41,981 nucleotides of DNA, taken from NCBI GenBank assembly GCA_903887465.1, contig CAISPW010000297.1:1-41981 (forward strand), given 5' to 3'. Position numbers and translations under genes: made by a program. How positions within the stretch are numbered: the first letter of the stretch is position 1; every line of letters begins with the position of its first letter. Below the pieces are notes generated by a model. It did not search any database. It was not told the origin of the DNA and was given only the letters and a program-made list of their open reading frames with translations. Source of the DNA: an uncultured Oscillochloris sp. Its GTDB lineage: Bacteria; Chloroflexota; Chloroflexia; Chloroflexales; Chloroflexaceae. Below are positions 23,756-31,737 of this stretch, in pieces.

Positions 23756-24412
23756 TCACGCAGATCCTGCGGCGCGGCGCATGCGCGCAAGCATAAACTC
23801 GATCATAATCGGCAGCACCGACACGAAGATGATCGCCAGGGCAACGAGTTCGAAGTTCTTCTGCACAAACTCGAACTGGCCGAAAAAGTAGCCGGCGCAG
23901 AGAAAGAGCGTGGCCCAGATCACGCCGCCGACCACATTAAAGGTGACGAACTGGCGATAGGGCATCTTGCCCAGGCCGGCGACGAAGGGCGCAAAGGTGC
24001 GGACGATCGGCACAAAGCGGGCCAGGATGATGGTCTTGCCGCCGTGCTTCTCGAAGAACTTGTGCGTGCGTTCGATATACTCCGGCTTGATCAGCGGCTT
24101 GGGCCGGTCAAGCAGCCAGCGACCGAGGGACGAGCCGATCCAGTAGTTCACCGTATCGCCCAGGATGGCGGCGACGATCATGAGGATCAGCAGCAGCGGA
24201 AAGGGCAGGGCAGTGGAAAACTGCGCTGAGAGGGCACCGGCCGCAAAGAGCAGCGAGTCGCCGGGCAGGAAGGGTGTGAAGACCAGCCCCGTCTCGCAGA
24301 AGATCACCACAAAGAGGATACCAATCGTCCAGCCGCCGTAGGCGGTGACGAAGGTGCCGAGGTACCTGTCGATGTGCAAGATGAAGTCGATGACAACCTT
24401 CAGAAAATCCAT
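23756..24412 (-). CDS. DedA-family (VTT domain) membrane protein
   Basis: This 218-residue integral membrane protein shows the DedA signature: FCETGLVFTPFLPGDSLLFA near 40-60, ILGDTVNYWIGSSLGR near 85-100, and FFEKHGGKTIILARFVPIVR followed by TFAPFVAGLGKM near 118-150. It has four to five hydrophobic helices. DedA proteins are lipid scramblase-like or lipid-carrier transporters (including undecaprenyl-phosphate recyclers) in the inner membrane and affect envelope stability and antimicrobial resistance. The ATG at 24412 follows AAGGGTGA. It is probably transcribed alone. The substrate cannot be read from sequence. Confidence 0.93.
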   Translation of the reverse strand: MDFLKVVIDFILHIDRYLGTFVTAYGGWTIGILFVVIFCETGLVFTPFLPGDSLLFAAGALSAQFSTALPFPLLLILMIVAAILGDTVNYWIGSSLGRWLLDRPKPLIKPEYIERTHKFFEKHGGKTIILARFVPIVRTFAPFVAGLGKMPYRQFVTFNVVGGVIWATLFLCAGYFFGQFEFVQKNFELVALAIIFVSVLPIMIEFMLARMRRAAGSA

Positions 24413-24439
24413 GAGGTCACCCTTATTATGGTGTGTTCT

Positions 24440-24486
24440 ATGCCTGATCGCCGTGGCGATTGTACCTTTCAGGCATCACAACGTCA
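24440..24486. promoter_or_regulatory. Inverted repeat between the GNAT gene and dedA
   Basis: ATGCCTGA pairs with TCAGGCAT, with a small TCGCC/GGCGA hairpin nested inside. It could be a weak terminator for the arginine cluster or a leader structure of dedA. The rest of this 160-base gap shows only a weak fragment resembling the three-hairpin repeat. Confidence 0.35.
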
Positions 24487-24572
24487 ATCGGCCCAGAACC
24501 GCGCGCTGGGGCGAATGCAAGATTTCTGAGGTTATGCCCCAGACCTGGCCTTCTATTGCGAAAAGATCTTCG

Positions 24573-25106
24573 TCAATTCAGCGCGATCTCGCGCACCATG
24601 GCAATCTCATCGCAGCAATCCTGCTTGAAGCATGTTTTGCAGTCCTGCCAGATTTTGTGCGGCAGGTGCAGTTTCGGCACCTCCCGAAATCCCAGGCGGC
24701 TGAAGAAGCCAATCTGGAGCGTGAGGGTGAAGAGGGTGGGGATATCGAGTTGGCGGGCCTCGTCGAAGAGCGGCTCGATCATGCGTCGGCCCAGCCCAAT
24801 GCCCTGAAAGTCAGGGTGGACGGCCGCGCTCACCACCTCGGCCAGGTCGGCCCAGGTGATATGCAGCGCGGCGCAGCCCACCACCTCGCCGTCAGCCTCT
24901 GCCACGTTGAACGAGCGCACCCGGTTATACAACTGATCCATCGTCTTGGGCAGCATGTCGCCCCGCGCCGCGTAGTAGTTGATAATCTCGTAGAGCCTGG
25001 GCACGTCGCCCACCTGGGCGCGGCGCACGCTTACGCTGGCGTCGGGGTGGGCGTGGAGCCGTGGCAGGGTGACGGGCGGGCTGTAGAGCAGGGTGGACTG
25101 TGGCAT
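24573..25106 (-). CDS. GNAT acetyltransferase, probable short N-acetylglutamate synthase
   Basis: This GNAT-fold protein of about 177 residues has VRRAQVGDVPRLYEIINYYA at its start, the acetyl-CoA-binding region VVSAAVHPDFQGIGLGRRMI, then FFSRLGFREVPK. It ends with a Cys-rich segment DCKTCFKQDCCDEIAMVREI. That tail and the short length match the short form of N-acetylglutamate synthase (first step of arginine synthesis), as in Mycobacterium ArgA and the ArgA part of ArgH(A) fusions. The gene directly follows argH, which supports this. The ATG at 25106 with AAAGG upstream was chosen; longer frames run back into argH. The substrate remains an inference. Confidence 0.8.
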   Translation of the reverse strand: MPQSTLLYSPPVTLPRLHAHPDASVSVRRAQVGDVPRLYEIINYYAARGDMLPKTMDQLYNRVRSFNVAEADGEVVGCAALHITWADLAEVVSAAVHPDFQGIGLGRRMIEPLFDEARQLDIPTLFTLTLQIGFFSRLGFREVPKLHLPHKIWQDCKTCFKQDCCDEIAMVREIALN

Positions 25107-25135
25107 AAATATGGCCTTTCGGCGATTCTCCCGTT

Positions 25136-25165
25136 GGGGCACAGCCGCGCCGCGTGGCTGCGCCC
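25136..25165. promoter_or_regulatory. Intercistronic hairpin between argH and the GNAT gene
   Basis: GGGGCACAGCC pairs with GGCTGCGCCC (one G-T pair) around a 9-base loop. It fills most of the 64-base gap between the two arginine genes and could protect or separate the cistrons. Confidence 0.45.
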
Positions 25166-25170
25166 TTGCA

Positions 25171-26550
25171 TTATCCATCGAGCAGATCCCTCCAGCGAGC
25201 GCACTGCTCGGCCACGCGCTGGGGGGCAGTCCCGCCCAGGCTATCTTTGCGGGCCACGCTGCGCGCAAAATCGAAGATCGCGTAAACGCCTGCGTCGAGG
25301 CTGGGCTGCACGGCCTGGAACTCGGCCAGGGGCAGATCGCGCAGCGGCAGGCGTAGCTCGATCCCCCGCCGCACCAGGCGTCCCACCTTGCCGTGAGCCT
25401 CGCGGAAGGGTGTCCCCAGCCGCACCAGTTCGTCGGCCAGATCGGTGGCGAGCATGGCGTCGTCCAGCGAGGCGCGCATGCGCGCAGGCTGCGCCTCCAG
25501 GCTGTCTACCGCCGCTGCCGCCACCCGCAGCCCCAGGTCGAGGGTGTCGAGGCTGTCGAAGAAGGGCTCCTTGTCCTCCTGCATGTCCTTGTTATAGGTC
25601 ATGGGCAGACCCTTCAGGGTGGTGAGCAGGCCGACCAGGTTGCCGATCAGGCGACCGCTCTTGCCGCGCAGCAGCTCCATGCTGTCGGGGTTCTTCTTCT
25701 GCGGCATAATGCTGGAGCCCGTGCTGTATGCGTCCGCAAGCTCGACAAAGCCAAACTCGGCGCTGCTGTAGAGCACCAGATCCTCGGCCAGTCGGCTCAG
25801 GTGAACCCCGGTGAGGGCGAAGGTGAAGAGCAGTTCGGCCACAAAGTCGCGGTCGGAGACGGCGTCGAGCGAGTTTCCGGCCACCGCGTCAAACTCGTCC
25901 AGCGACTCGGTCAGCCGCTCGCGCTCGACGCCCAGCGAGTTCCCGGCCAGGGCACCGGCGCCCAGGGGCAGGGTGCGGGCGCGGGCGGTGGCATCGTCCA
26001 GCCGCTGACAATCACGCTCGAACATCTCGACGTAGGCCAGGCACCAGTGGCCGAAGGTGATTGGCTGGGCTCGCTGGAGGTGGGTGTAGCCCGGCATCAC
26101 CGTGTCGGTGTGTTGCTCGGCCTGGCCCAGCAGGGCCAACTGGAGGCCGCGCAGCCGATCATCCACCAGGCGGGCCGCGCCGATCGCGAAGAGCCGCATA
26201 TCGGTCGCCACTTGGTCGTTGCGCGAGCGACCGGTGTGCAGCTTCAGGGCCACCTCGCCCACCAGTTCGCCCAGCCGGCGCTCGACGGCGGTGTGGATAT
26301 CCTCGTCGCTCGGCAGGGCCACAAAGCGGCCATCGGCAAACTCTAGGCGCACCAGCCCGAGTCCCTGCACAAGCTGCTCGCATTCCTCGGCACTGATCAG
26401 CCCGGCCTCGGCCAGCGCCCTGGCCCAGGCTATGCTGCCAATAATGTCACACGCGGCCAGCCGTACATCGTAGCGGAATGAGTCGTTGTACAGGGCCATA
26501 TCCTCAGCCGTCGGTGCGCTGAATCGACCACCCCAGAGCTTATGATCCAT
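25171..26550 (-). CDS. argH: Argininosuccinate lyase
   Basis: This protein of about 459 residues belongs to the fumarase/aspartase superfamily and catalyses the last step of arginine synthesis, splitting argininosuccinate to arginine and fumarate. It has KLWGGRFSAPT at the start, HTGRSRNDQVATDMRLF near 110, TVMPGYTHLQRAQPITFGHW near 155 and the signature GSSIMPQKKNPD near 276-287. Length is typical. ATG 26550 is preferred to the ATG two codons upstream, which would overlap the GAGGA ribosome site. argJ lies 36 bases upstream and the GNAT gene 64 bases downstream on the same strand. Confidence 0.96.
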   Translation of the reverse strand: MDHKLWGGRFSAPTAEDMALYNDSFRYDVRLAACDIIGSIAWARALAEAGLISAEECEQLVQGLGLVRLEFADGRFVALPSDEDIHTAVERRLGELVGEVALKLHTGRSRNDQVATDMRLFAIGAARLVDDRLRGLQLALLGQAEQHTDTVMPGYTHLQRAQPITFGHWCLAYVEMFERDCQRLDDATARARTLPLGAGALAGNSLGVERERLTESLDEFDAVAGNSLDAVSDRDFVAELLFTFALTGVHLSRLAEDLVLYSSAEFGFVELADAYSTGSSIMPQKKNPDSMELLRGKSGRLIGNLVGLLTTLKGLPMTYNKDMQEDKEPFFDSLDTLDLGLRVAAAAVDSLEAQPARMRASLDDAMLATDLADELVRLGTPFREAHGKVGRLVRRGIELRLPLRDLPLAEFQAVQPSLDAGVYAIFDFARSVARKDSLGGTAPQRVAEQCARWRDLLDG

Positions 26551-26586
26551 CGGCATTCCTCATTGCAGATTGCAATCTACAATAAC

Positions 26587-27810
26587 TCAGGTGCGGTACT
26601 CCGCATTTATCTTTACATAATTCTCAGAGAAGTCGCACGTCCAAACGGTGGCAATCCCATCGCCCATGCCCAGGTCGGCGTCGATACTCACCTCGGGCAC
26701 GTTAAGCATGTCGCTGGCGACCTGCTCGTCGAAGGGTAGGGGCATGCCGCCCGCCAGCACCCGCATGCCGCCGAAGGAGAGCAACACCTTGTCGGGGTCA
26801 ATCGCCGCGCCGGAGTAGCCCAGGGCGCAGAGCACCCGGCCCCAGTTCGGGTCGGCACCGTAGAGCGCCGTCTTCACCAGAGGGCTCTTGGCGATGGTCA
26901 TGGCGGCCAACTTGGCATCGGCATCGCTGGCCGCCCCGCGTACGGTGATCGTCACGAAGCGGGTGGCCCCCTCACCGTCGCGCACCACCGCCTTGGCCAA
27001 GTGCTGGCAGACGGCGGTGAGTCCCTCCAGGAATGCCTGGCCGTCGGGGCTGGCCAGATCGTCGATCGGCGGGTTGCCAACGGTGGCATTGGCCATCACC
27101 AGTAGCGTATCGTTAGTGCTGGTGTCACCATCGATGCTGATGCTGTTGAAGCTCAAGTTCGCGGCGGCGCGCAGGGCTGCGTCCAGGCATACCGGGCTCA
27201 CGGCCGCGTCGCTGGTGACGGTGGCGAGCAAGGTGGCCATGTTTGGGTGGATCATCCCGGCGCCCTTCGTCATGCCGCCGATGGTGATGGTGTGGCCCGA
27301 GGGCAGATCGACCCGCGCAGCGCAGTACTTGGGCCGGGTGTCGGTGGTCATGATCGCCCGCGCCGCCGCCGGGCCGTGGCTGGGTGCGAGCGCCGTGGCC
27401 GCCGCTGCGATCCCGCCCAAAACCTTCGCCACCGGCATAGGCACGCCGATGGTTCCAGTAGACATAACGAAAACGGTATCGACCGGCAGGGCCAGAGCCG
27501 TCGCGACCGCCTGGGCCATCGCCAGGACCGCCGCATCGCCAGCCGGGCCAGTGCATGCATTCGCGTTCCCAGCGTTAATCACCAGGGCGCGCAGACTGGC
27601 CGGGCTACGCCGCATCAGTTCCATATCGTAGCGCACAGGGGCCGCCTTCACCTTATTGGTGGTGAAGATCGCCGCCGCGCTGCACGGCCCCGCGCTCACC
27701 AGCAGCGCCAGGTCATCGCGGCCCTGGTACTTAATCCCACACTGGGCCGTCGCCGCGCCCCACCCGACCGGACTGGCCGCGTGGCCGCCTTCTACGAAGG
27801 TGATGCTCAT
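26587..27810 (-). CDS. argJ: Bifunctional ornithine acetyltransferase / N-acetylglutamate synthase
   Basis: This protein of about 407 residues recycles the acetyl group of N-acetylornithine to glutamate in the cyclic arginine pathway. It is made as a precursor that self-cleaves at the conserved Thr in KGAGMIHPNMATLLA; Thr193 here. Other family segments are the TNKVKAAPVRYD block and ALVINAGNANACTG, and the C-terminal DPNWGRVLCALGYSG. The ATG at 27810 follows AGAGGG; a longer frame starting MANASP comes from an upstream palindromic repeat. Followed by argH and a short NAGS-like gene. Whether this ArgJ is mono- or bifunctional cannot be told; the extra NAGS gene hints at the monofunctional type. 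Confidence 0.94.
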   Translation of the reverse strand: MSITFVEGGHAASPVGWGAATAQCGIKYQGRDDLALLVSAGPCSAAAIFTTNKVKAAPVRYDMELMRRSPASLRALVINAGNANACTGPAGDAAVLAMAQAVATALALPVDTVFVMSTGTIGVPMPVAKVLGGIAAAATALAPSHGPAAARAIMTTDTRPKYCAARVDLPSGHTITIGGMTKGAGMIHPNMATLLATVTSDAAVSPVCLDAALRAAANLSFNSISIDGDTSTNDTLLVMANATVGNPPIDDLASPDGQAFLEGLTAVCQHLAKAVVRDGEGATRFVTITVRGAASDADAKLAAMTIAKSPLVKTALYGADPNWGRVLCALGYSGAAIDPDKVLLSFGGMRVLAGGMPLPFDEQVASDMLNVPEVSIDADLGMGDGIATVWTCDFSENYVKINAEYRT

Positions 27811-27824
27811 GTATCCCTCTAGAT

Positions 27825-27901
27825 GTTGGGGCGAAGCATTCGCCACCCATGATTATTCATGCACATTGAGATGGGGTGTTTGTCGAATGCTTCGCGCCTA
27901 C
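27825..27901. repeat. Palindromic repeat (copy D) supplying a phosphatase stop codon
   Basis: GTTGGGGCGAAGCATTCG pairs with CGAATGCTTCGCGCCTAC; the longer loop (about 40 bases) holds unrelated sequence. The CTAC end contains the TAG stop codon of the histidine phosphatase gene (27898-27900), as palindrome C does for moxR. It lies 14 bases upstream of the argJ start. Confidence 0.75.
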
Positions 27902-28605
27902 TCTTCGGTCGGCACGGGCGACGCGATATGACTGGGGTCGATATCCTCCCAGCGCACCGACTCCGATACGCCGATGCCGTGGAGGTGTTCGATATCATTG
28001 TAGGAGTTGAGCCGCCAGAGCATTCGGCCACGGCGATCCACGTGTTCCCAGTGGGTGATGCTGGTGTTGCGGGTGTGGAAGTCTGTGGGCGGCAGCACCA
28101 TACCCGGCATCTGGAAGAAGTGGATGAACGAATTGTCGATCACACCGCCGTGGCACACGATCATGATCCGCTGGCCGGCGTACTCGTTCGTAATTCGGGT
28201 GAGGGCCTGGGCGACGCGCAGAGCGAAGCTGCCCCAACTCTCGCCGCCGGGGGCGATTGGACGCAGGGGCGCGGCATCGAAGTCGGGCGTGCCGTACCTC
28301 GCCCATGCCTCAGCGTTCGTCATGCCATCGGCCTCGCCGGGATACAACTCCTGCACCGCATCGTCGAAGATGATCGGCAGGCCCAGGGCGGGCTGGATGA
28401 TCGCGGCGGTCTGGCGGGCGCGCGGCAGGGTACTAGAGATCAGCACGTCAATGGCGATCTCGCCGGTGCGGGCCAGCCGATCCCGCAGGCGCTCGGCCTG
28501 CGATCTGCCGCGTGGCGTGAGCCCAGCGTCGCCCCGCATCCCGGCGACCACCGGCTTGATGTTCGCCTCGGCCTCACCGTGGCGGATCAGGTAAAGGTGT
28601 GTCAT
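27898..28605 (-). CDS. Histidine phosphatase (phosphoglycerate mutase-like) family protein
   Basis: This protein of about 235 residues belongs to the histidine phosphatase superfamily. The phospho-accepting His is in LYLIRHGEAEAN near the start; the paired Arg region is STLPRARQTAAII; and the second catalytic His is in IMIVCHGGVIDNSF. The acidic residue is probably in QELYPGEADGM. Members include cofactor-dependent phosphoglycerate mutases and phosphatases of small molecules; the length and lack of mutase-specific segments suggest a phosphatase, substrate unknown. The ATG at 28605 follows AGAGG. It is upstream of argJ, separated by a palindrome. Confidence 0.9.
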   Translation of the reverse strand: MTHLYLIRHGEAEANIKPVVAGMRGDAGLTPRGRSQAERLRDRLARTGEIAIDVLISSTLPRARQTAAIIQPALGLPIIFDDAVQELYPGEADGMTNAEAWARYGTPDFDAAPLRPIAPGGESWGSFALRVAQALTRITNEYAGQRIMIVCHGGVIDNSFIHFFQMPGMVLPPTDFHTRNTSITHWEHVDRRGRMLWRLNSYNDIEHLHGIGVSESVRWEDIDPSHIASPVPTEE

Positions 28606-28987
28606 GATCCTCTCAGGGGGTGGGACACCGCCCACCCCGCGCACTAGCGGGCCGAAAAAAGTGCACAAAAGAAGCCAGCTTGCGCTCTGGCAAAGCTAGC
28701 TTGATAACCTCACGGTGGACAAGCGCGACTAGCCAGGGCAGTTGGCTGGCTGCGGACAACGCTGACGGCGGCGTACGACATCTAGACCCTGCGCGGGGCC
28801 ACCGGCGCTCGTGCTCGGGCTGTGGAGATCACCCTGCAACTGCGTTTACTCCCTGTCTTACCGACTCTATCGGCGAGTATACCATAGCCACTAGGGCGAG
28901 TCAAAGCCGTTCTTTTGCACTTCCCCCCATTTGCGGGTACAATCGGGCCAGCCCATAGGTTTCCCTCAAGAGTGTCAGAGGAGCGCT
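28606..28987. other. Divergent intergenic region between the phosphatase gene and glgC
   Basis: This region of about 380 bases has a hairpin (GGGGTGGG / CCCACCCC, 28617-28638) close to the phosphatase start and a clear glgC promoter at the other end. The middle shows only short imperfect inverted repeats (around GCCAGCTTGCGCTCTGGC and AGCCAGGGCAGTTGGCTGGC). No gene is visible. Confidence 0.65.
28915..28943 (+). promoter_or_regulatory. Sigma-70 promoter of glgC
   Basis: TTGCAC (28915-28920) and TACAAT (28938-28943) are separated by 17 bases. The expected start near 28950 gives a leader of about 38 bases before the glgC ATG at 28988. Confidence 0.7.
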
Positions 28988-30241
28988 ATGCGCGTCGTCG
29001 CGATGATCATGGCCGGCGGCGAGGGGACTCGCCTGAGCGTACTTTCGGAGAAGCGCGCCAAGCCGTCGGTTCCCTTCGCCGGTAAGTTTCGCATTATCGA
29101 CTTCACCCTCTCCAACTGTGTCAACTCGGGGATCTTCGATGTGGCCGTACTCACCCAGTACCGGCCCCACTCCCTGAACGACCATATCGGGATCGGGAAG
29201 CCGTGGGACCTCGACCGCGCTCGCGGCGGGGTGCAGCTGCTTCAGCCCTACCAGGGACGGAACGATGAGTCGTGGTACCGTGGCACCTCGGACGCGATCT
29301 ACCAGAACCTGAACTTCATCCGCGAGCGGCGCGCCGACTTGGTGCTGATCCTCTCCGGCGACCATATTTACAAGATGGACTACGGCGAGATCGTCGCCAC
29401 CCACTTCCGCAACCAGTCTGACCTGACGGTTGGCGTGATGGAGGTGCCCCTCGACGAGACCGACCGCTTCGGGATCATGACCACCGACGAGACCAACCGG
29501 ATCGTCGAGTTCACCGAGAAGCCCAAGCACCGCGACAAGGGCAACTTGGCCTCGATGGGTATCTATGTCTTTACCGCCGACGCCCTGGTCGCGCGGCTTT
29601 CCGAGGGCAGCGATGATAAGCCACGGATCGACTTCGGCAAAAATGTGATCCCGGCTATGGTGGCCGAGGATCGCGTCTTCGCCCATCACTTCGCGGGCTA
29701 CTGGGTGGACGTGGGCACGATCCAGTCGTACTGGGAGACGAGCATGCAACTGCTCGACCCGGCCCTGGACTTCGACCTGTTCGATAAGGACTGGGTGATC
29801 CGCACGCGCAGCGAGGAGCGCCCGCCGGTGAAGGTCGGCCCGCAGGCCCGCATTAGCCAGTCGATTGTCTGTAACGGTAGCAGCATACGCGGCACGGTGG
29901 AGCGCTCGGTGCTTTCGCCGGGGGTGTATGTGTCGCCGGGGGCGGTCGTACGCGACAGCGTGGTGATGAACGACACGTGGATCGGGCCGGGTGCCGTACT
30001 CGACCGGGTGATCGTCGATAAGCAGGTGGTGGTGGGGGCCGGTGCGCGGCTCGGCTTTGGCGATGATCTCACGGTGCCCAACACCCAGCATCCCGATAAG
30101 CTCTACACCGGGATCTCGGTGATCGGCAAGTCGGCCCACATCCCGCCCGGCATCAGCGTCGGTCGGAACGTGGTGATCAATGCGGACCGCGATACCGAGG
30201 ACTTTCCGGGCGGCGATGTGGCGTCGGGGGAGACGGTTTAA
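28988..30241 (+). CDS. glgC: Glucose-1-phosphate adenylyltransferase, catalytic
   Basis: This 417-residue enzyme makes ADP-glucose from glucose-1-phosphate and ATP, the committed step of glycogen synthesis. The pyrophosphorylase signature is intact: [20 protein letters not shown] at 9-28, with the catalytic Arg15 and Lys25. [10 protein letters not shown] carries the catalytic Asp, EFTEKP the glucose-1-phosphate-binding Lys, and [13 protein letters not shown] follows. The C-terminal beta-helix has hexapeptide-like repeats ([20 protein letters not shown]). The ATG at 28988 follows AGAGGAGC, and a good promoter lies upstream. A closely related but signature-lacking paralogue follows, suggesting a hetero-oligomeric enzyme. 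Confidence 0.95.
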   Translation: MRVVAMIMAGGEGTRLSVLSEKRAKPSVPFAGKFRIIDFTLSNCVNSGIFDVAVLTQYRPHSLNDHIGIGKPWDLDRARGGVQLLQPYQGRNDESWYRGTSDAIYQNLNFIRERRADLVLILSGDHIYKMDYGEIVATHFRNQSDLTVGVMEVPLDETDRFGIMTTDETNRIVEFTEKPKHRDKGNLASMGIYVFTADALVARLSEGSDDKPRIDFGKNVIPAMVAEDRVFAHHFAGYWVDVGTIQSYWETSMQLLDPALDFDLFDKDWVIRTRSEERPPVKVGPQARISQSIVCNGSSIRGTVERSVLSPGVYVSPGAVVRDSVVMNDTWIGPGAVLDRVIVDKQVVVGAGARLGFGDDLTVPNTQHPDKLYTGISVIGKSAHIPPGISVGRNVVINADRDTEDFPGGDVASGETV

Positions 30242-30245
30242 TGCT

Positions 30246-30282
30246 CGTCGTAGATCCGCCCCACCGGGGCGGATCTACGACG
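30246..30282. terminator. Perfect hairpin between the two glgC paralogues
   Basis: CGTCGTAGATCCGCCCC pairs perfectly with GGGGCGGATCTACGACG around a 3-base loop. It occupies the gap between the two genes and lacks a T-run, so it could be an attenuator or mRNA stabiliser that sets the ratio of the two products. Confidence 0.55.
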
Positions 30283-30295
30283 GGCGCATAAGAAT

Positions 30296-31537
30296 ATGCT
30301 GCGCACACTCGCATTAATATTAGCCGGCGGCGACTCGCCCGCCCTCTCCGTGCTCACCGCCGAGCGCACCGAGGCGGCCGTACCCTTCGGCGGTAAGTTC
30401 AAGATCGTCGACTTCACCCTCTCGAACTGCGTGAACTCGGGGATCTATAACGTCGGCGTACTCACCCAGTACCGCCCGCGCTCGCTGCACGTTCACCTGG
30501 GCGTTGGACGGCCATGGGATCTCGACCGCGCCCAGGGTGGCCTACGGTTGCTGCATCCCTCGCCCACGCCCGATGGCGGCGGCTGGCAGCGCGGCACCGC
30601 CGACGCCGTGCGCTATAATCGCGACTTCGTCGAGGAACACGCCGTTGATGCGGTGCTGATTCTCTCTGGCGATCATATCTATAAGATGGACTACACCCCG
30701 CTGCTCCAGCTTCACGCCGAGCGCGGTGCCGATGTGACCATGGCGGTTCACAGCGTCAGCCCCCACGATGTCCACCGCTACGGGATCGTCTCGGTGGGTA
30801 GCGATTGCCGGGTCGACCGCTTCGTCGAGAAGCCGCGCCGCTCCACGTCAAGCTTGGCCTCGATGGGCATCTATGTCTTTCGCAAGCAGTATCTGCTCGA
30901 CCTGCTGGCCAAAAATGACGACGCGGACTTCGGGCGGCACATCCTGCCCAAGATCGTCGGCAAGGCCAATACCTACGCCTACAACTTCCAGGGCTATTGG
31001 GCAGATGTTGGCACCGTCCAGGCATTCTATGAGGCGAACATCGCCCTGCTCGCCGAGACCCCGGCCCTCGACCTGTACGACCCCGAGTGGATCATCCACA
31101 CCACGAGCGCCGACCGACCGGGCGTGCAGGTCGGTGCCGGGGCGCGGGTTGAGAATAGCCTGCTCAGCGATGGCTGTCAGGTTCACGGTAGCGTGGTGCG
31201 CTCGGTACTCTCGCCCGGCGTCTATGTCTCGCCTGGTGCCGTGGTGCGCGATGCGGTGATCTTTGGCGATGCCTGGATCGGCCCCGAGACGGTGATCGAC
31301 CACTGTGTGGTGGACGAGGGTGTGCGGATCGGCGCGGGCGTGCTCTTGGGCGATGGCGAGGATAGCACGCCGAACCACGATGCGCCTGATCGTCTGAATA
31401 CCGGTCTGACCTTGGTTGGCCCCCAGTCCCAGATCCCCGACGGCACCTGCATTGGCCGAAATGTAGCCATCCGCCCACGCACCGCTGAGACGGCCTTCGG
31501 CAAGGGTAAGGTGGTAGAAAGCGGATCCACGGTGTAG
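30296..31537 (+). CDS. GlgC paralogue with degenerate active site (GlgD-like regulatory subunit)
   Basis: This 413-residue protein is clearly homologous to the preceding GlgC along its whole length, including [30 protein letters not shown], the FVEKP lysine and the YWADVGTVQAFYE segment plus the C-terminal beta-helix. However the catalytic signature reads GGDSPALSVLTAERTEAAVP: the Arg of GTRL is Ala16 and the Lys of AKP is Glu26. By analogy with Firmicute GlgD and plant large subunits, it is probably a non-catalytic regulatory partner of GlgC. The ATG at 30296 is 54 bases after glgC with a hairpin between; no strong ribosome site is seen, so it may rely on coupling or a weak site. Confidence 0.87.
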   Translation: MLRTLALILAGGDSPALSVLTAERTEAAVPFGGKFKIVDFTLSNCVNSGIYNVGVLTQYRPRSLHVHLGVGRPWDLDRAQGGLRLLHPSPTPDGGGWQRGTADAVRYNRDFVEEHAVDAVLILSGDHIYKMDYTPLLQLHAERGADVTMAVHSVSPHDVHRYGIVSVGSDCRVDRFVEKPRRSTSSLASMGIYVFRKQYLLDLLAKNDDADFGRHILPKIVGKANTYAYNFQGYWADVGTVQAFYEANIALLAETPALDLYDPEWIIHTTSADRPGVQVGAGARVENSLLSDGCQVHGSVVRSVLSPGVYVSPGAVVRDAVIFGDAWIGPETVIDHCVVDEGVRIGAGVLLGDGEDSTPNHDAPDRLNTGLTLVGPQSQIPDGTCIGRNVAIRPRTAETAFGKGKVVESGSTV

Positions 31538-31543
31538 GGCCAA

Positions 31544-31733
31544 AGCATTCAGGGCTGATGCAACGTCGCTGGGGCTGCGCCCCAGACCGCGCTTTTGGTT
31601 GGTTTTTGGCGGATTCGCCACCAAAAACCAACCAAAAAAGATCGTTCGGGGGTGGCGTTGCCACCCCCAAACCCCCGCCGGAAAAGCATTTGGATGTGGC
31701 GCAAGGTGCCACATCCAAATGCTTCGGCCCTAC
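31544..31733. repeat. Composite repeat: palindrome ends enclosing a three-hairpin element (copies F and 3)
   Basis: The outer ends AGGGCCAAAGCATT and AATGCTTCGGCCCT belong to the palindrome family. Between them, from about 31552, lies a three-hairpin element: GGGGCTGCGCCCC, a long TTGGTTGGTTTTTGGCGG-type stem, and GGGGGTGGCGTTGCCACCCCC. A further hairpin (CATTTGGATGTGGC / GCCACATCCAAATG) follows. The right end stops five bases before the next start codon. Confidence 0.7.
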
Positions 31734-31737
31734 AATT

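Noticed and set aside
24530-24580. GCCCCAGACC...AAAAGATCTTCG stretch resembling the three-hairpin repeat
   Set aside because: It has only short scattered matches and no hairpin arms, so it is too weak to call a copy.
28901-30139. Minus-strand ORF (412 aa) opposite glgC
   Set aside because: It is antisense to an unmistakable GlgC with a promoter and ribosome site.
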